From Candidatus Gemmiger stercoripullorum (GTDB lineage Bacteria; Bacillota; Clostridia; Oscillospirales; Ruminococcaceae): 44,679 bases of DNA. Position numbers and translations under genes: made by a program. The stretch spans positions 1 to 44,679 of the forward strand of contig DWXD01000008.1 of the NCBI GenBank assembly GCA_019119365.1. Direction: 5' to 3'. The notes below the pieces were generated by a model that worked only from the letters and a program-made list of their open reading frames with translations, did no database searches and was not told the origin of the DNA. Of the stretch, positions 28,685 through 36,663 are shown piece after piece. Positions within the stretch are counted from its first letter, which is position 1, and every line of letters starts with the position of its first letter.

Positions 28685-30232
28685 TTAATGCTGCATCTGC
28701 ACGCCGCCCTCGCGGATGCGACGGCCGAGTTCGGCCGCACAGGGGGCCAGCGCCTGGACAAAGGTGCGGTCAAAGTTTTCGGCCGCGCGGGAGCGTTCGC
28801 CGTACAGCATGGTCACATCGGTCTCGGCCGTGGTGGCGGGCCAGCGCGGCAGGCCCACGCCGTTGGGGCTGCCCGTGCGGGCGAACGCCAGCAGCGCGCC
28901 GGACATTTCTTCCTGCAGGCGCTGGGTAACGCCGGGGATCTGCGCGCTGGGCACAAGGTCTGTGTTGTGGAAGAAAAACGGGATATCGGCGCAGTGCCAG
29001 GCGACGCGGCCGCCCTCGAGCGGGAAATCGAGCGCAAACAGGTAGCCGTAAACGCGCCCGCCCGCCGCCGCGCGGCGGCGCAGGTAGTCCAGCGTCGGCA
29101 GGCGGCAGACCGTATCGGCAAAGACAAGGTCCGCCGGGTTGCGCCCCGGGTAGGCGGCGGCAAACAGCGGGATCAGCCGCGCGGCCGCTTCGGGGCCGAA
29201 CATCTGCTCCACAAAAGCCGCGCCCTGCGCCTGTGTCATGTGGGCGCGGTCAAGCCCAAGGCCGGTAAACGCGACGAATTCGCCGAAAACGGAACCGGCC
29301 ACCAGCGGCACAGGCAGCGTTTCGGGGCGGAAGCCGACTTCGAGCGGGTCCCCGAGATAGTGCCTGCCGCGCTGCGGGCAGCCGCCGACATTGACGCCTT
29401 TGGCCGCCAGCGCCGGGGCTACTTTGTTGTACGCGGCGGCCAGCTGCGCATACGGCACGGTCTCAAGCGCCCCGATGCCGGACAGGCCGAGCTCTTTGAG
29501 CAGCGCTTCGGCGCAGGGGCGGCCGCTGCCCTGTGCGTCGGGCAGCAGGGCGGGCAGGATGCCGCTCTGGATCATGACCTTGTGGTACAAGCCGTCTGCG
29601 GCCGGGGTCTGCAGCAGCGTTGTGACTTTACCGCCGCCGCCCGACTGGCCGAACACCGTGACGTTGCCGGGGTCGCCGCCGAACGCGGCGATGTTGTCCC
29701 GCACCCAGCGCAGCGCGGCGATGATGTCCTCCCCGCCCGCATTGCCGGAGTTTTCATACGCGGGGCCGAAATCGGACAGATCCAGGTAGCCGAGCACATT
29801 GAGGCGGTGGTTGAGCGAGACGACGACGCAGCCGCCAGCGCGGGCCAGCGCGCCGCCCTCGTAGGCGAGCTGTTCAATGGAAGAGCCGTCGGTGTAGCCG
29901 CCGCCGTGCAGCCAGACCAGCACCGGGCGGGCCGCTGCGTCGCAGGCGGGCGTCCAGATGTTCAGGTTCTGGCAGTCTTCGTCCTGCACCCAGTAGCGGT
30001 GCGGGACCAGCAGCTCCCCGGCCGGCCGGCTCATGCGCAGCAGCGGGCAGACGCAGCCGTAGCTGGTGGCGTCGAACGTGCCTTCCCACCGCGCCGGTTC
30101 CGGCGCATGGAAACGCCGCGCTTTGGCGTAAGGGATGCCTTTGAAGATATCGAGCCCGTTATGCCGGTACCCGCGCACCGCGCCGCCGGTCGTGCTTACG
30201 CGCGGGGCGTCCTTCTCACACAAAAATTCCAT
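28685..30232 (-). CDS. Type-B carboxylesterase family hydrolase
   Basis: 515-residue alpha/beta hydrolase. The oxyanion hole HGGGY (109-113), nucleophile motif FGQSGGGGK with Ser197 and the catalytic His region RVAWHCADIPFFFHN (about 411-425) are all visible. The N-terminal GAVRGYRHNGLDIFKGIPYA is characteristic of the family. There is no signal peptide, so it is probably cytoplasmic; natural substrate unknown (small esters, for example acylated sugars or xenobiotics). AAGGGGAC precedes the ATG. It starts 20 bases after the citrate synthase stop codon and is probably cotranscribed with it, an unexpected pairing. Confidence 0.9.
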   Translation of the reverse strand: MEFLCEKDAPRVSTTGGAVRGYRHNGLDIFKGIPYAKARRFHAPEPARWEGTFDATSYGCVCPLLRMSRPAGELLVPHRYWVQDEDCQNLNIWTPACDAAARPVLVWLHGGGYTDGSSIEQLAYEGGALARAGGCVVVSLNHRLNVLGYLDLSDFGPAYENSGNAGGEDIIAALRWVRDNIAAFGGDPGNVTVFGQSGGGGKVTTLLQTPAADGLYHKVMIQSGILPALLPDAQGSGRPCAEALLKELGLSGIGALETVPYAQLAAAYNKVAPALAAKGVNVGGCPQRGRHYLGDPLEVGFRPETLPVPLVAGSVFGEFVAFTGLGLDRAHMTQAQGAAFVEQMFGPEAAARLIPLFAAAYPGRNPADLVFADTVCRLPTLDYLRRRAAAGGRVYGYLFALDFPLEGGRVAWHCADIPFFFHNTDLVPSAQIPGVTQRLQEEMSGALLAFARTGSPNGVGLPRWPATTAETDVTMLYGERSRAAENFDRTFVQALAPCAAELGRRIREGGVQMQH

Positions 30233-30252
30233 CCTGCCGTCCCCTTTTGCGG

Positions 30253-31611
30253 TCAGCCACGCTGTTCAAGCGGGATATATTCGCGCGGTTCCATGACGCT
30301 TGCATAGGCCGGGCGGATGATCTTGTCCACATTGACAAGCTCCTCCAGCCGGTGGGCGCTCCAGCCGACGATGCGCGCGATGGCGAAGATCGGGGTGTAA
30401 AGCTCGAGAGGGATGTCCAGCATGTTGTAGACAAAGCCGGAATAGAAGTCGACGTTGGTGGAAACGCCCTTGTAGATGTGGCGTTTTTCGGCAATGACCT
30501 GCGGGGCCAGGCGCTCGATCATGTTGTAGAAATCGAAATCCGCCTTGCGGTCCTTGGCTTCGGCCAGCTGCTGGACGTAGCTCTTGAAGACGACGGCGCG
30601 CGGGTCGGACAGAGAGTAGACCGCATGGCCCATGCCGTAGATGAGGCCCTTGTGGTCGAACGCCTGCTTGTCGAGGATCTTGCTGAGGTAATCCTTGACT
30701 TCGTCCTCGTCGGTCTCGTCGTGCACCGCGCCGCGGATGTGGTTGACCATCTCGACAACCTTGATGTTGGCGCCGCCGTGTTTGGGGCCCTTGAGCGAGC
30801 ACAGCGCCGCCGACATGACCGAGTAGGTATCCGACCCGGACGAAGTAACGACGCGGGTGGTGAAGGTCGAGTTGTTGCCGCCGCCGTGCTCCATGTGCAG
30901 CAGCAGAGCGGTGTCCAGCACATGGGCTTCCAGCGGGGTGTAGCTGCGGTCGGGGCGCAGCATCTGCAAAAGGTTTTCCGCTGTGGAAAGCTCCGGCTGC
31001 GGGCGGTGGATGTACATGCTGTCGCCGTTGACATAATAGTTGTAGGCATGGTAGCCGTACACCGCCAGCATCGGGAAAACGCTGATGAGCTTGATGCACT
31101 GCTCCAGCTGGGTCTGCAGGCTGCCGTCGCCGACGGTATCGTCGTAGGAGGCCAGCGTCAGCACGCTGCGGGTCAGGCTGTTCATCAGGTCCTTGCTGGG
31201 GGCTTTCATGATAACGTCGCGGATGAAGTTGGTGGGCAGGTCGCGGCATTTGGTCAGCACGCCGGTGAAATCGGCCAGCTGGGCGGCGGTGGGCAGATCG
31301 CCCATCAGCAGCAGGTAGGCGGCTTCCTCAAAGCCATAGCGCTTGCCGCGCAGGCCGCGGATGAGATCATAGACATTGTAGCCGCGGTACCACAGCTTGC
31401 CTTCGCAGGGGACCTTTTTGCCGTCGCGCTCCTCAAAGGCGTCGATGCGGGAAATGTTGGTGATACCGGTCAGAACGCCCTTGCCGTCCTTGTCGCGCAG
31501 GCCGCGCTTGACGCCCAGCTGATCAAACAGCGCAGGGTCGATGCGGTCGCGCTGCTCGCACAGTTCGGTATAGATCCTGGCTTCCTTTTCAATGGCTCCG
31601 TACTCGCTCAT
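30253..31611 (-). CDS. gltA: Citrate synthase
   Basis: 452-residue enzyme condensing acetyl-CoA with oxaloacetate to citrate, the first step toward 2-oxoglutarate and glutamate. Catalytic residues are recognisable: MEHGGGNNSTF (first His), YGMGHAVYSLSDPRA (second His), NVDFYSGFVYNML (Asp). KGPKHGGANIKVVEMV and ELSTAENLLQML also fit the family. The N-terminal extension of about 40 residues and the long length resemble the larger citrate synthases common in Clostridia. GGAGGTCTAAGCC precedes the ATG. It has a consensus promoter and a terminator-like hairpin in its leader, suggesting attenuation. No aconitase or isocitrate dehydrogenase is nearby. Confidence 0.95.
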   Translation of the reverse strand: MSEYGAIEKEARIYTELCEQRDRIDPALFDQLGVKRGLRDKDGKGVLTGITNISRIDAFEERDGKKVPCEGKLWYRGYNVYDLIRGLRGKRYGFEEAAYLLLMGDLPTAAQLADFTGVLTKCRDLPTNFIRDVIMKAPSKDLMNSLTRSVLTLASYDDTVGDGSLQTQLEQCIKLISVFPMLAVYGYHAYNYYVNGDSMYIHRPQPELSTAENLLQMLRPDRSYTPLEAHVLDTALLLHMEHGGGNNSTFTTRVVTSSGSDTYSVMSAALCSLKGPKHGGANIKVVEMVNHIRGAVHDETDEDEVKDYLSKILDKQAFDHKGLIYGMGHAVYSLSDPRAVVFKSYVQQLAEAKDRKADFDFYNMIERLAPQVIAEKRHIYKGVSTNVDFYSGFVYNMLDIPLELYTPIFAIARIVGWSAHRLEELVNVDKIIRPAYASVMEPREYIPLEQRG

Positions 31612-31686
31612 GGCTTAGACCTCCGTTCTGTAAGTATCGCGCCGCATACCGCGGGCGCGACCCGATTTTCCGAATACAAAAAGATA

Positions 31687-31744
31687 CAAAAAGGCCCTTT
31701 CGGCGTTTCTTCGGCGTTTCTTTGTTGAAAACGCACAAAAGGGC
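31687..31744 (-). terminator. Terminator-like hairpin in the citrate synthase leader (possible attenuator)
   Basis: On the minus strand GCCCTTT (31744-31738) pairs with AAAGGGC (31700-31694), with an inner GCGTTT/AAACGC pairing, and is followed by CTTTTTG. It lies between the promoter (31774-31802) and the gene start (31611). Since the upstream gene is divergent, it has no neighbour's transcript to end. Confidence 0.6.
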
Positions 31745-31773
31745 ACAGCTGGCAGTGTAAAATGCTTGGTTCT

Positions 31774-31802
31774 ATTATACACTTTGTTGTACAGGCTGTC
31801 AA
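31774..31802 (-). promoter_or_regulatory. Consensus promoter of citrate synthase
   Basis: Minus-strand TTGACA (31802-31797), exactly 17 bases, TATAAT (31779-31774). A perfect sigma-A promoter, giving a leader of about 155 bases. Confidence 0.9.
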
Positions 31803-31866
31803 ATAACCGACCCGTAAATTTTGTGTGAACGAGCGCAGGCGGGCGCTGGCCCGCCGCGCGCAGATG

Positions 31867-31875
31867 TGCTATAAT
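31867..31875 (+). promoter_or_regulatory. Extended -10 promoter of the UDP-glucose dehydrogenase gene
   Basis: TGCTATAAT precedes the ATG by 33 bases. No clear -35 is seen at 17 bases, as is often the case with extended -10 promoters. Confidence 0.6.
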
Positions 31876-31908
31876 AGGGCAAATACTTGTTGCAGAGGGG
31901 TGCCGTGT

Positions 31909-33093
31909 ATGAAGATCGCCGTGGCCGGGATGGGCTATGTAGGGCTTTCCAACGGGGTGCTGCTGGCCCAGCACAACGAGGTCTGGGCCGTGGATGTGGT
32001 GGCGCAGCGCGTGGCGGACATCAACGCCCGCCGCTGCCCGCTGGCAGACAAAGAACTGGCCAACTATATGGCGAACCGCCCGCTTGACCTGCGGGCCACG
32101 ACCGACGCGGCCGCCGCGTATACCGGGGCGGATTGGGTCATCATTTCGACGCCGACCAACTATGACGAGAACAAAAACTATTTCGACACTTCCAGCGTGG
32201 AGGACGTGCTTGCGCTGGTTGGGCGGTATGCGCCGCAGGCGACGGTCGTGATCAAATCGACGGTGCCGGTGGGCTACACGGCGGCGGCGCGCGAGCGTTT
32301 TGGCAACCCGAACCTGCTGTTCAGCCCGGAGTTTTTGCGCGAAGGCCATGCGCTGTATGACAACCTCTACCCCAGCCGCATCGTGGTGGGCGCGCCGCAG
32401 GGCGACGAACGCATGGCCGCCAAAGCGCGCGAATTTGCCGCGCTGCTGCAGCAGGGCGCCTGCAAGCAGGACATCCCCACGCTGTTCCCCGGCCTGACCG
32501 AAGCCGAGGCCGTCAAACTGTTTGCCAACACCTACCTGGCGCTGCGGGTGGCTTACTTCAATGAGCTGGACACCTATGCGGCGCTGCGGGGGCTGGACAC
32601 ACGCGCCATCATCGACGGCGTCTGCTTGGACCCGCGCATCGGCGACCATTACAACAACCCCAGCTTCGGCTACGGCGGCTACTGCCTGCCCAAAGACACC
32701 AAACAGCTGCTGGCCAACTATGACAGGGTACCGCAGAATCTGATCGGCGCCATTGTGGAGAGCAACCGCACGCGCAAGGAGTTTATCGCCGAGCAGGTGC
32801 TGGCCCGCCGCCCGCGGGTGGTGGGCGTGTACCGGCTGACCATGAAGGCCGGCAGCGACAACTTCCGCCAGTCGAGCATTCAGGGCGTGATGAAGCGCAT
32901 CCGCGCCGAAGGGGTCCCGCTGGTCGTCTATGAGCCGACGCTGCGCGAGGACAGCTTTTACGGCAGCCGCGTGGAGCGGGATCTGGACGCCTTCAAGCGA
33001 GACTGCGATGTGATTTTGGCAAACCGCCGCACGCCGGAACTGGAAGACGTGAAAGAGAAAGTGTATACGCGCGATTTGTACAGCCGGGATTGA
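31909..33093 (+). CDS. ugd: UDP-glucose 6-dehydrogenase-type nucleotide sugar dehydrogenase
   Basis: 394-residue NAD-dependent enzyme that oxidises a UDP-sugar (most likely UDP-glucose to UDP-glucuronate) for capsule or exopolysaccharide synthesis. The Rossmann motif is [13 protein letters not shown] (4-16). Other landmarks are [21 protein letters not shown] (around 80-100), [27 protein letters not shown], and the catalytic Cys259 in [21 protein letters not shown] precedes ATG 31909. It stands alone between a promoter and a strong terminator; no glycosyltransferase cluster is adjacent. Other nucleotide-sugar 6-dehydrogenases cannot be excluded. Confidence 0.92.
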   Translation: MKIAVAGMGYVGLSNGVLLAQHNEVWAVDVVAQRVADINARRCPLADKELANYMANRPLDLRATTDAAAAYTGADWVIISTPTNYDENKNYFDTSSVEDVLALVGRYAPQATVVIKSTVPVGYTAAARERFGNPNLLFSPEFLREGHALYDNLYPSRIVVGAPQGDERMAAKAREFAALLQQGACKQDIPTLFPGLTEAEAVKLFANTYLALRVAYFNELDTYAALRGLDTRAIIDGVCLDPRIGDHYNNPSFGYGGYCLPKDTKQLLANYDRVPQNLIGAIVESNRTRKEFIAEQVLARRPRVVGVYRLTMKAGSDNFRQSSIQGVMKRIRAEGVPLVVYEPTLREDSFYGSRVERDLDAFKRDCDVILANRRTPELEDVKEKVYTRDLYSRD

Positions 33094-33100
33094 GATACCC

Positions 33101-33150
33101 AAAAGGCCCGGGCCGCAGCAGGGAAAGCTGCGGCCCGGGCCTTTCTTATC
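33101..33150. terminator. Strong bidirectional terminator
   Basis: An 18 bp stem AAAGGCCCGGGCCGCAGC/GCTGCGGCCCGGGCCTTT with a 7-base loop followed by CTTATCTTTTG. It lies between ugd (plus) and the ABC permease gene (minus), which converge here. Confidence 0.9.
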
Positions 33151-33159
33151 TTTTGTGTT

Positions 33160-33768
33160 TTACCGCAGGTCGCGCCGGGGCAGAAGGCGGGCGGCCAGGA
33201 GCCAAGAGGCGGCGTAGGCGGCGGCGCTGCAGCCGATGAGGACGAGCGCGGCGGGCAGCACTGCGTCGATGGCGAGCACAAGCGCCACTAACAGCGCGCT
33301 GGCCAGCGGGTAGGAAAACATCATCACGAGCATGTTTTTATCCTCGCCCAGCAGGAAGGCGGCGGGCAGCCCCACCGCGCCGGAAAGCAGCGGAAGCGCC
33401 AGGCCGATGGCGAAAAAGATGCCGAACGTCTCGCCGCCCCAGCCCCGCAGCAGCGCCGAGCCCGCCACCGCCAGCAGCAGGCCGAGCAGCACCCCGCCCA
33501 GCGAGAGCAGCAGATAGAGCAGGTATTTGCCGCCGATGGCCCGCGCCGGGCCGCAGGGCAGCGTGGCGGCCAGACGGTTCCAGCCGTCATGGCGGTCGAT
33601 GTTGACGGTGGTGAGCGCCACCAGGCCCAGCACGACCGGCGCAATGGCCAAAAACACATTGGCCGAGACGAGAACGCTCAGGCAGCCACCGGCCACCAGC
33701 ATCGCAAGGCAGGCCAGCGGCAGCGTGGCGCGGATCAGGTAAAAATCTTTGCGCAGCAGACCTTTCAT
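33160..33768 (-). CDS. ABC-2 type transporter permease
   Basis: 202-residue membrane protein with six predicted helices, beginning KGLLRKDFYLIRATLPLACLAML, a typical ABC-2 permease N terminus (cytoplasmic RKDFY then helix 1). The segment VNIDRHDGWNRLAATLPCGPARAIGGKYL is the coupling-loop pattern often seen in small Clostridia ABC-2 proteins. It overlaps the ATPase gene by four bases, so the two form one transporter; the substrate is unknown (often antimicrobial peptides in GntR-ABC cassettes). AAGGGGGAAACGCC supports ATG 33768. Confidence 0.85.
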   Translation of the reverse strand: MKGLLRKDFYLIRATLPLACLAMLVAGGCLSVLVSANVFLAIAPVVLGLVALTTVNIDRHDGWNRLAATLPCGPARAIGGKYLLYLLLSLGGVLLGLLLAVAGSALLRGWGGETFGIFFAIGLALPLLSGAVGLPAAFLLGEDKNMLVMMFSYPLASALLVALVLAIDAVLPAALVLIGCSAAAYAASWLLAARLLPRRDLR

Positions 33769-34643
33769 GGCGTTTCCCCCTTCACATACATCAGCAGGAT
33801 ATCGTCGATGGACGCCGGACCGACGGCGGCGTCTTTGTACTTTTGCGCAGCGGCCGCGCGGTCGGGCACCAGCACCTGCCAGGCGTAGTCCAGCCTGCGC
33901 CAGGCGAGGATGTCTTTTTTGTTGAGCGCCTGGAACTGCGTTTCGCCGCACTGCAGCAGGCCGTAGCCGTCGCGCAGTTCGTCGATCGGTTTGTGGAAGC
34001 GCACGCGGCCTTCATGCAGGAAAACGATGGAATCGGCCACCTTCTCAAGGTCGCTCGTGATGTGGGAGGAGATGAGCACGGCGTGCTGTTCGTCCTGCAC
34101 GAATTCGAGCAACGCGTCGAGAATGTCGTCGCGCACGACCGGGTCAAGGCCGCTGGTCGGCTCGTCCATCACAAGCAGGCGGGCTTCGCGGCTCATGGCT
34201 GCGGCCAGCGCCAGCTTGGCCCGCATGCCTTTGGAAAAGCTCTTGAGCTTTTTGCCGCCCGGCAGGCCGAGGCGCTCCAAAAGCGCGGCGTAGCGGTCGG
34301 GCCGCCAGCCGGGGTACAAATCGCCGAGCACACGGCCGAGCGCGTCCGGCGTGAGGGCGTCCGGGTAGCCCCCGCTGTCCAGCACCGCGCCAAGGCCGGC
34401 GCGGTCGGCCCCGGTCCAGCTCTGCTGGCGGCGGCCGTAAAGGCGGATGTCGCCCGCGTCTGGGTGGATGACGCCGAGCACGGCGTTCAGGGTGGTGCTT
34501 TTACCGGCGCCGTTTTCGCCGACCAGGCCGACGATGGAACCGGCCGGAACGGTGAAGGATACATCGCTAAGCGTAAAGCCCGGGTAGCGCTTGGTCAGCC
34601 CGCGGACCTCGAGCGCCGGGGGGTGTGGGTTCATTTTGGACAT
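33765..34643 (-). CDS. ABC transporter ATP-binding protein
   Basis: 292-residue ATPase partner of the permease. Walker A GENGAGKST (42-50), signature KSFSKGMRAKLALA, Walker B RLLVMDEPTSGLD and the switch His in SSHI are present. The signature reads FSKGM instead of LSGGQ, common in ABC-2 exporters of the YtrB type. The C-terminal ~70 residues are an accessory domain. The ATG follows GGAGGATTGAACG and lies three bases after the GntR stop, so translation is probably coupled. Confidence 0.95.
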   Translation of the reverse strand: MSKMNPHPPALEVRGLTKRYPGFTLSDVSFTVPAGSIVGLVGENGAGKSTTLNAVLGVIHPDAGDIRLYGRRQQSWTGADRAGLGAVLDSGGYPDALTPDALGRVLGDLYPGWRPDRYAALLERLGLPGGKKLKSFSKGMRAKLALAAAMSREARLLVMDEPTSGLDPVVRDDILDALLEFVQDEQHAVLISSHITSDLEKVADSIVFLHEGRVRFHKPIDELRDGYGLLQCGETQFQALNKKDILAWRRLDYAWQVLVPDRAAAAQKYKDAAVGPASIDDILLMYVKGETP

Positions 34644-34646
34644 CGT

Positions 34647-35027
34647 TCAATCCTCCCTGTAAAACAGCTGCAGCAGCTCGCAGAGCTTTTCCGCCGGGAT
34701 GCCCGCGGCGCGGCCGATATCGGCGGCCGCCTGCAGGTGTTCTTCGGCCTGGCGCTGCTGCTCCTCGCGGTAAAATTCTTTGTTGGGGGCGGCCACATAA
34801 CTTCCCCGCCCCACCGTTGTGACGATGAACCCGTCCCGCTGCAAGTCTTCATAGGCTTTCTGCACCGTGATGACGCTGATGTGCAGCGAACGCGCAAGCG
34901 CGCGCATGGACGGGATGGCCTGGCCGGGTTCCAGCGCGCCGCTCAGGATCTGGGCTTTGAACTGGGCTTCGATCTGTTCGTAGATCGGTTTGGGCGAACC
35001 GGCGCTGAGGATGATCTCCAACTGCAT
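34647..35027 (-). CDS. GntR family regulator, YtrA subfamily
   Basis: 126-residue repressor-type protein. The winged helix (about 8-75) contains SPKPIYEQIEAQFKAQILSG, PGQAIPSMRALARSLHISVITVQKAYEDLQRDGFI and the wing VGRGSYVA. The short helical C-terminal part (about 80-126) has no large ligand domain, as in YtrA proteins, which repress their own ABC operons until a cell-wall antibiotic or similar cue appears. First gene of the GntR-ATPase-permease operon. The palindrome GTACAAGTAC at the start site of its own promoter is the likely operator. Confidence 0.95.
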   Translation of the reverse strand: MQLEIILSAGSPKPIYEQIEAQFKAQILSGALEPGQAIPSMRALARSLHISVITVQKAYEDLQRDGFIVTTVGRGSYVAAPNKEFYREEQQRQAEEHLQAAADIGRAAGIPAEKLCELLQLFYRED

Positions 35028-35064
35028 CGCCTCCGTTGCGTCGTGTGTATTTTGTGTGCTTATC

Positions 35065-35103
35065 GTACAAGTACAGTATAGGCGTTCAGCTGGTTGTTGT
35101 CAA
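35065..35103 (-). promoter_or_regulatory. GntR-ABC operon promoter with likely operator
   Basis: Minus-strand TTGACA (35103-35098), 17 bases, TATACT (35080-35075). The dyad GTACTTGTAC (35074-35065) lies immediately after the -10, at the predicted start of transcription, a good place for repression by the YtrA-type regulator. Confidence 0.8.
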
Positions 35104-35180
35104 GGGGGGCCGCGGATTTTTTCTCTTTCGTTGCCGGTCAAAGTGTGCTATGCTGGGGAATATCAACGCGAGGAGGATAC

Positions 35181-35918
35181 ATGATGCCAAGCCTATACGA
35201 TGACGAGACCTTTTTTGCCGCCTATGCAGCCATGCCGCGCAGCCGCGGCGGGCTGGCCGCCGCCGGTGAGTGGCACCAGCTGCGGCCGTTGCTGCCGCCG
35301 CTGACCGGCAAACGGGTACTGGACCTGGGGTGCGGTTATGGCTGGCATTGCCGCTATGCCGCCCAGCAGGGCGCCGCCAAGGTGCTGGGGCTGGATGCAA
35401 GCCGCCGGATGATCGCGCAGGCCCGGGCCTGCAACCCGGGCGAATGCATCAGCTACCGCGTATGCGGCATAGAAGAATATGAATACCCGGCCCGGCAGTG
35501 GGACTGTGTGATTTCCAACCTGGCGCTGCACTACCTGGCCGACCTGGACAGCGTATACGCCAACGTGTTCCGCACACTGACGCCGGGCGGGGTGTTCCTG
35601 TTCAACATTGAGCACCCTGTATACACCGCAGGCGTAGGGCAGGATTGGCTGTATGATGAAAACGGCCGCCCTATCTGCTGGCCGGTGGACGATTACTATT
35701 ATCCCGGCGCGCGGCGCACGCACTTTTTGGGGTGCGAGGTAACAAAGCAGCACCACACACTGACACAGATCCTGATGGGCCTTTTGCGCCAGGGGTTTGT
35801 GCTGCAGGCCGTGGAAGAAGCCCAACCCCCGCAGGAAATGCTGGACGAGCCGGGCATGGCGGACGAAATGCGCCGCCCCATGATGCTGCTGGTCAAAGCA
35901 GCCAAACCGGGCGACTAA
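35181..35918 (+). CDS. Class I SAM-dependent methyltransferase
   Basis: 245-residue protein with a Methyltransf_11/25-type fold. Motif I is VLDLGCGYGWHC (about 45-56), followed by the acidic end of strand 2 in VLGLDASRRM, motif II-like YEYPARQWDCVISNLALHYL and LTPGGVFLFNIEHPVY. Substrate is unknown; it may act on a small molecule. AGGAGG precedes ATG 35181 by six bases; an ATG follows directly, so the exact start is ambiguous by one codon. A weak extended -10 (TGCTATGCT, 35145-35153) lies upstream. The stop codon touches a short repeat (35919-35966). Confidence 0.9.
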   Translation: MMPSLYDDETFFAAYAAMPRSRGGLAAAGEWHQLRPLLPPLTGKRVLDLGCGYGWHCRYAAQQGAAKVLGLDASRRMIAQARACNPGECISYRVCGIEEYEYPARQWDCVISNLALHYLADLDSVYANVFRTLTPGGVFLFNIEHPVYTAGVGQDWLYDENGRPICWPVDDYYYPGARRTHFLGCEVTKQHHTLTQILMGLLRQGFVLQAVEEAQPPQEMLDEPGMADEMRRPMMLLVKAAKPGD

Positions 35919-35966
35919 GGCGTATCTGATACATTGAAAGTGCCGGGAATTTTTCAGATACACCCC
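35919..35966 (-). repeat. Deletion derivative of the leader-associated repeat (copy C)
   Basis: These 48 bp keep only the two ends of copies A and B: read on the minus strand, GGGGTGTATCTGAAAAATTC at one end and ATCAGATACGCC at the other, with almost the whole middle missing. It begins directly after the methyltransferase stop codon. Such internally deleted copies are typical of miniature transposable elements. Confidence 0.7.
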
Positions 35967-36103
35967 AGGAAAAAGAAAACCGGCGTCTCTTCCTTTTCAC
36001 AAGCGGACGCGCAGAAAGCATGTTCCGCCGCCCCCGGAACAGAAGACAACGCATGTCCCCGGCGGGACGGAGAAGAGAAGGACACCTGCGAGGAGACAAA
36101 CAC

Positions 36104-36134
36104 GGAGCGGCGGCGCAAACTGCGCCGCCGCTCC
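36104..36134 (-). terminator. Hairpin downstream of the DUF3795 gene
   Basis: A perfect 13 bp GC stem (GGAGCGGCGGCGC/GCGCCGCCGCTCC) with a 5-base loop. On the minus strand it follows the DUF3795 stop codon by about 24 bases but has only GTGTTTGT behind it, so termination may be partial. Confidence 0.55.
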
Positions 36135-36157
36135 CCAATGTATGGCAGGGTCCTGCT

Positions 36158-36592
36158 TTATCTCTTTTTGTACAGCACCAGTTCCGGGTCCCGGCCTTCG
36201 CAGCCGTAGCGGCAGACAAGCAGGAACGTCTCGTCTGCCACGACGCCGTAGCAGCGCTCGCTGCCGGGGACTTCGATCTGGTTGCCCCAGTAGACGCGGT
36301 TGTCTTGCAGGAATCGGGCCGCCTGCCCGCCGGGCAGCGGGTAGGCCAGGTTGACATAGCTGCCGTTGAGCAGGTTCAGGTCGTTCACCTGCAGGCCGGG
36401 CAGTGCCAACGCGTTGAACTCCGCGATCAGCGCCTGTTTCTGGCGCAAAAGTTCTTCCGGCCCGGCGCGCCGGACCGCCTCGGCCGCCGTGCAGCTGCCG
36501 CCGAACGGACGGCCGTTCGTCTGTTCGCAGCCGCCGCAGGTCTTTCGCTGCGCGCAGTTTTCGCAGCAGTCTGTGCCGCAGATAGATGCCAT
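36158..36592 (-). CDS. DUF3795-type cysteine-rich protein
   Basis: 144 residues. The N terminus is rich in Cys (C5, C9, C10, C13, C19, C22, C34) in a pattern CGTDCCENCAQRKTCGGCEQ that matches DUF3795-like proteins and suggests a metal-binding site. The middle (about 45-70) is a helical region like ELLRQKQALIAEFNAL. The rest (70-140) reads VNDLNLLNGSYVNLAYPLPG and CYGVVADETFLLVCRYG, a small beta-rich domain of unknown role. GAGGAGGC precedes the ATG. Single gene with its own promoter. Confidence 0.75.
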   Translation of the reverse strand: MASICGTDCCENCAQRKTCGGCEQTNGRPFGGSCTAAEAVRRAGPEELLRQKQALIAEFNALALPGLQVNDLNLLNGSYVNLAYPLPGGQAARFLQDNRVYWGNQIEVPGSERCYGVVADETFLLVCRYGCEGRDPELVLYKKR

Positions 36593-36624
36593 TGCGGTGC
36601 CTCCTCATTCTTTAATGTATTCCT

Positions 36625-36654
36625 ATCATATTACAGGCCGCGCCGGTTTGTAAA
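36625..36654 (-). promoter_or_regulatory. Promoter of the DUF3795 gene
   Basis: Minus-strand TTTACA (36654-36649), 18 bases, TATGAT (36630-36625), about 33 bases before the start codon. Confidence 0.6.
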
Positions 36655-36663
36655 GGCGGACGC

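Noticed and set aside
31660-31770. T-box or known riboswitch upstream of citrate synthase
   Set aside because: The leader is too short before the hairpin and lacks the T-box consensus; I can only call it a terminator-like hairpin.
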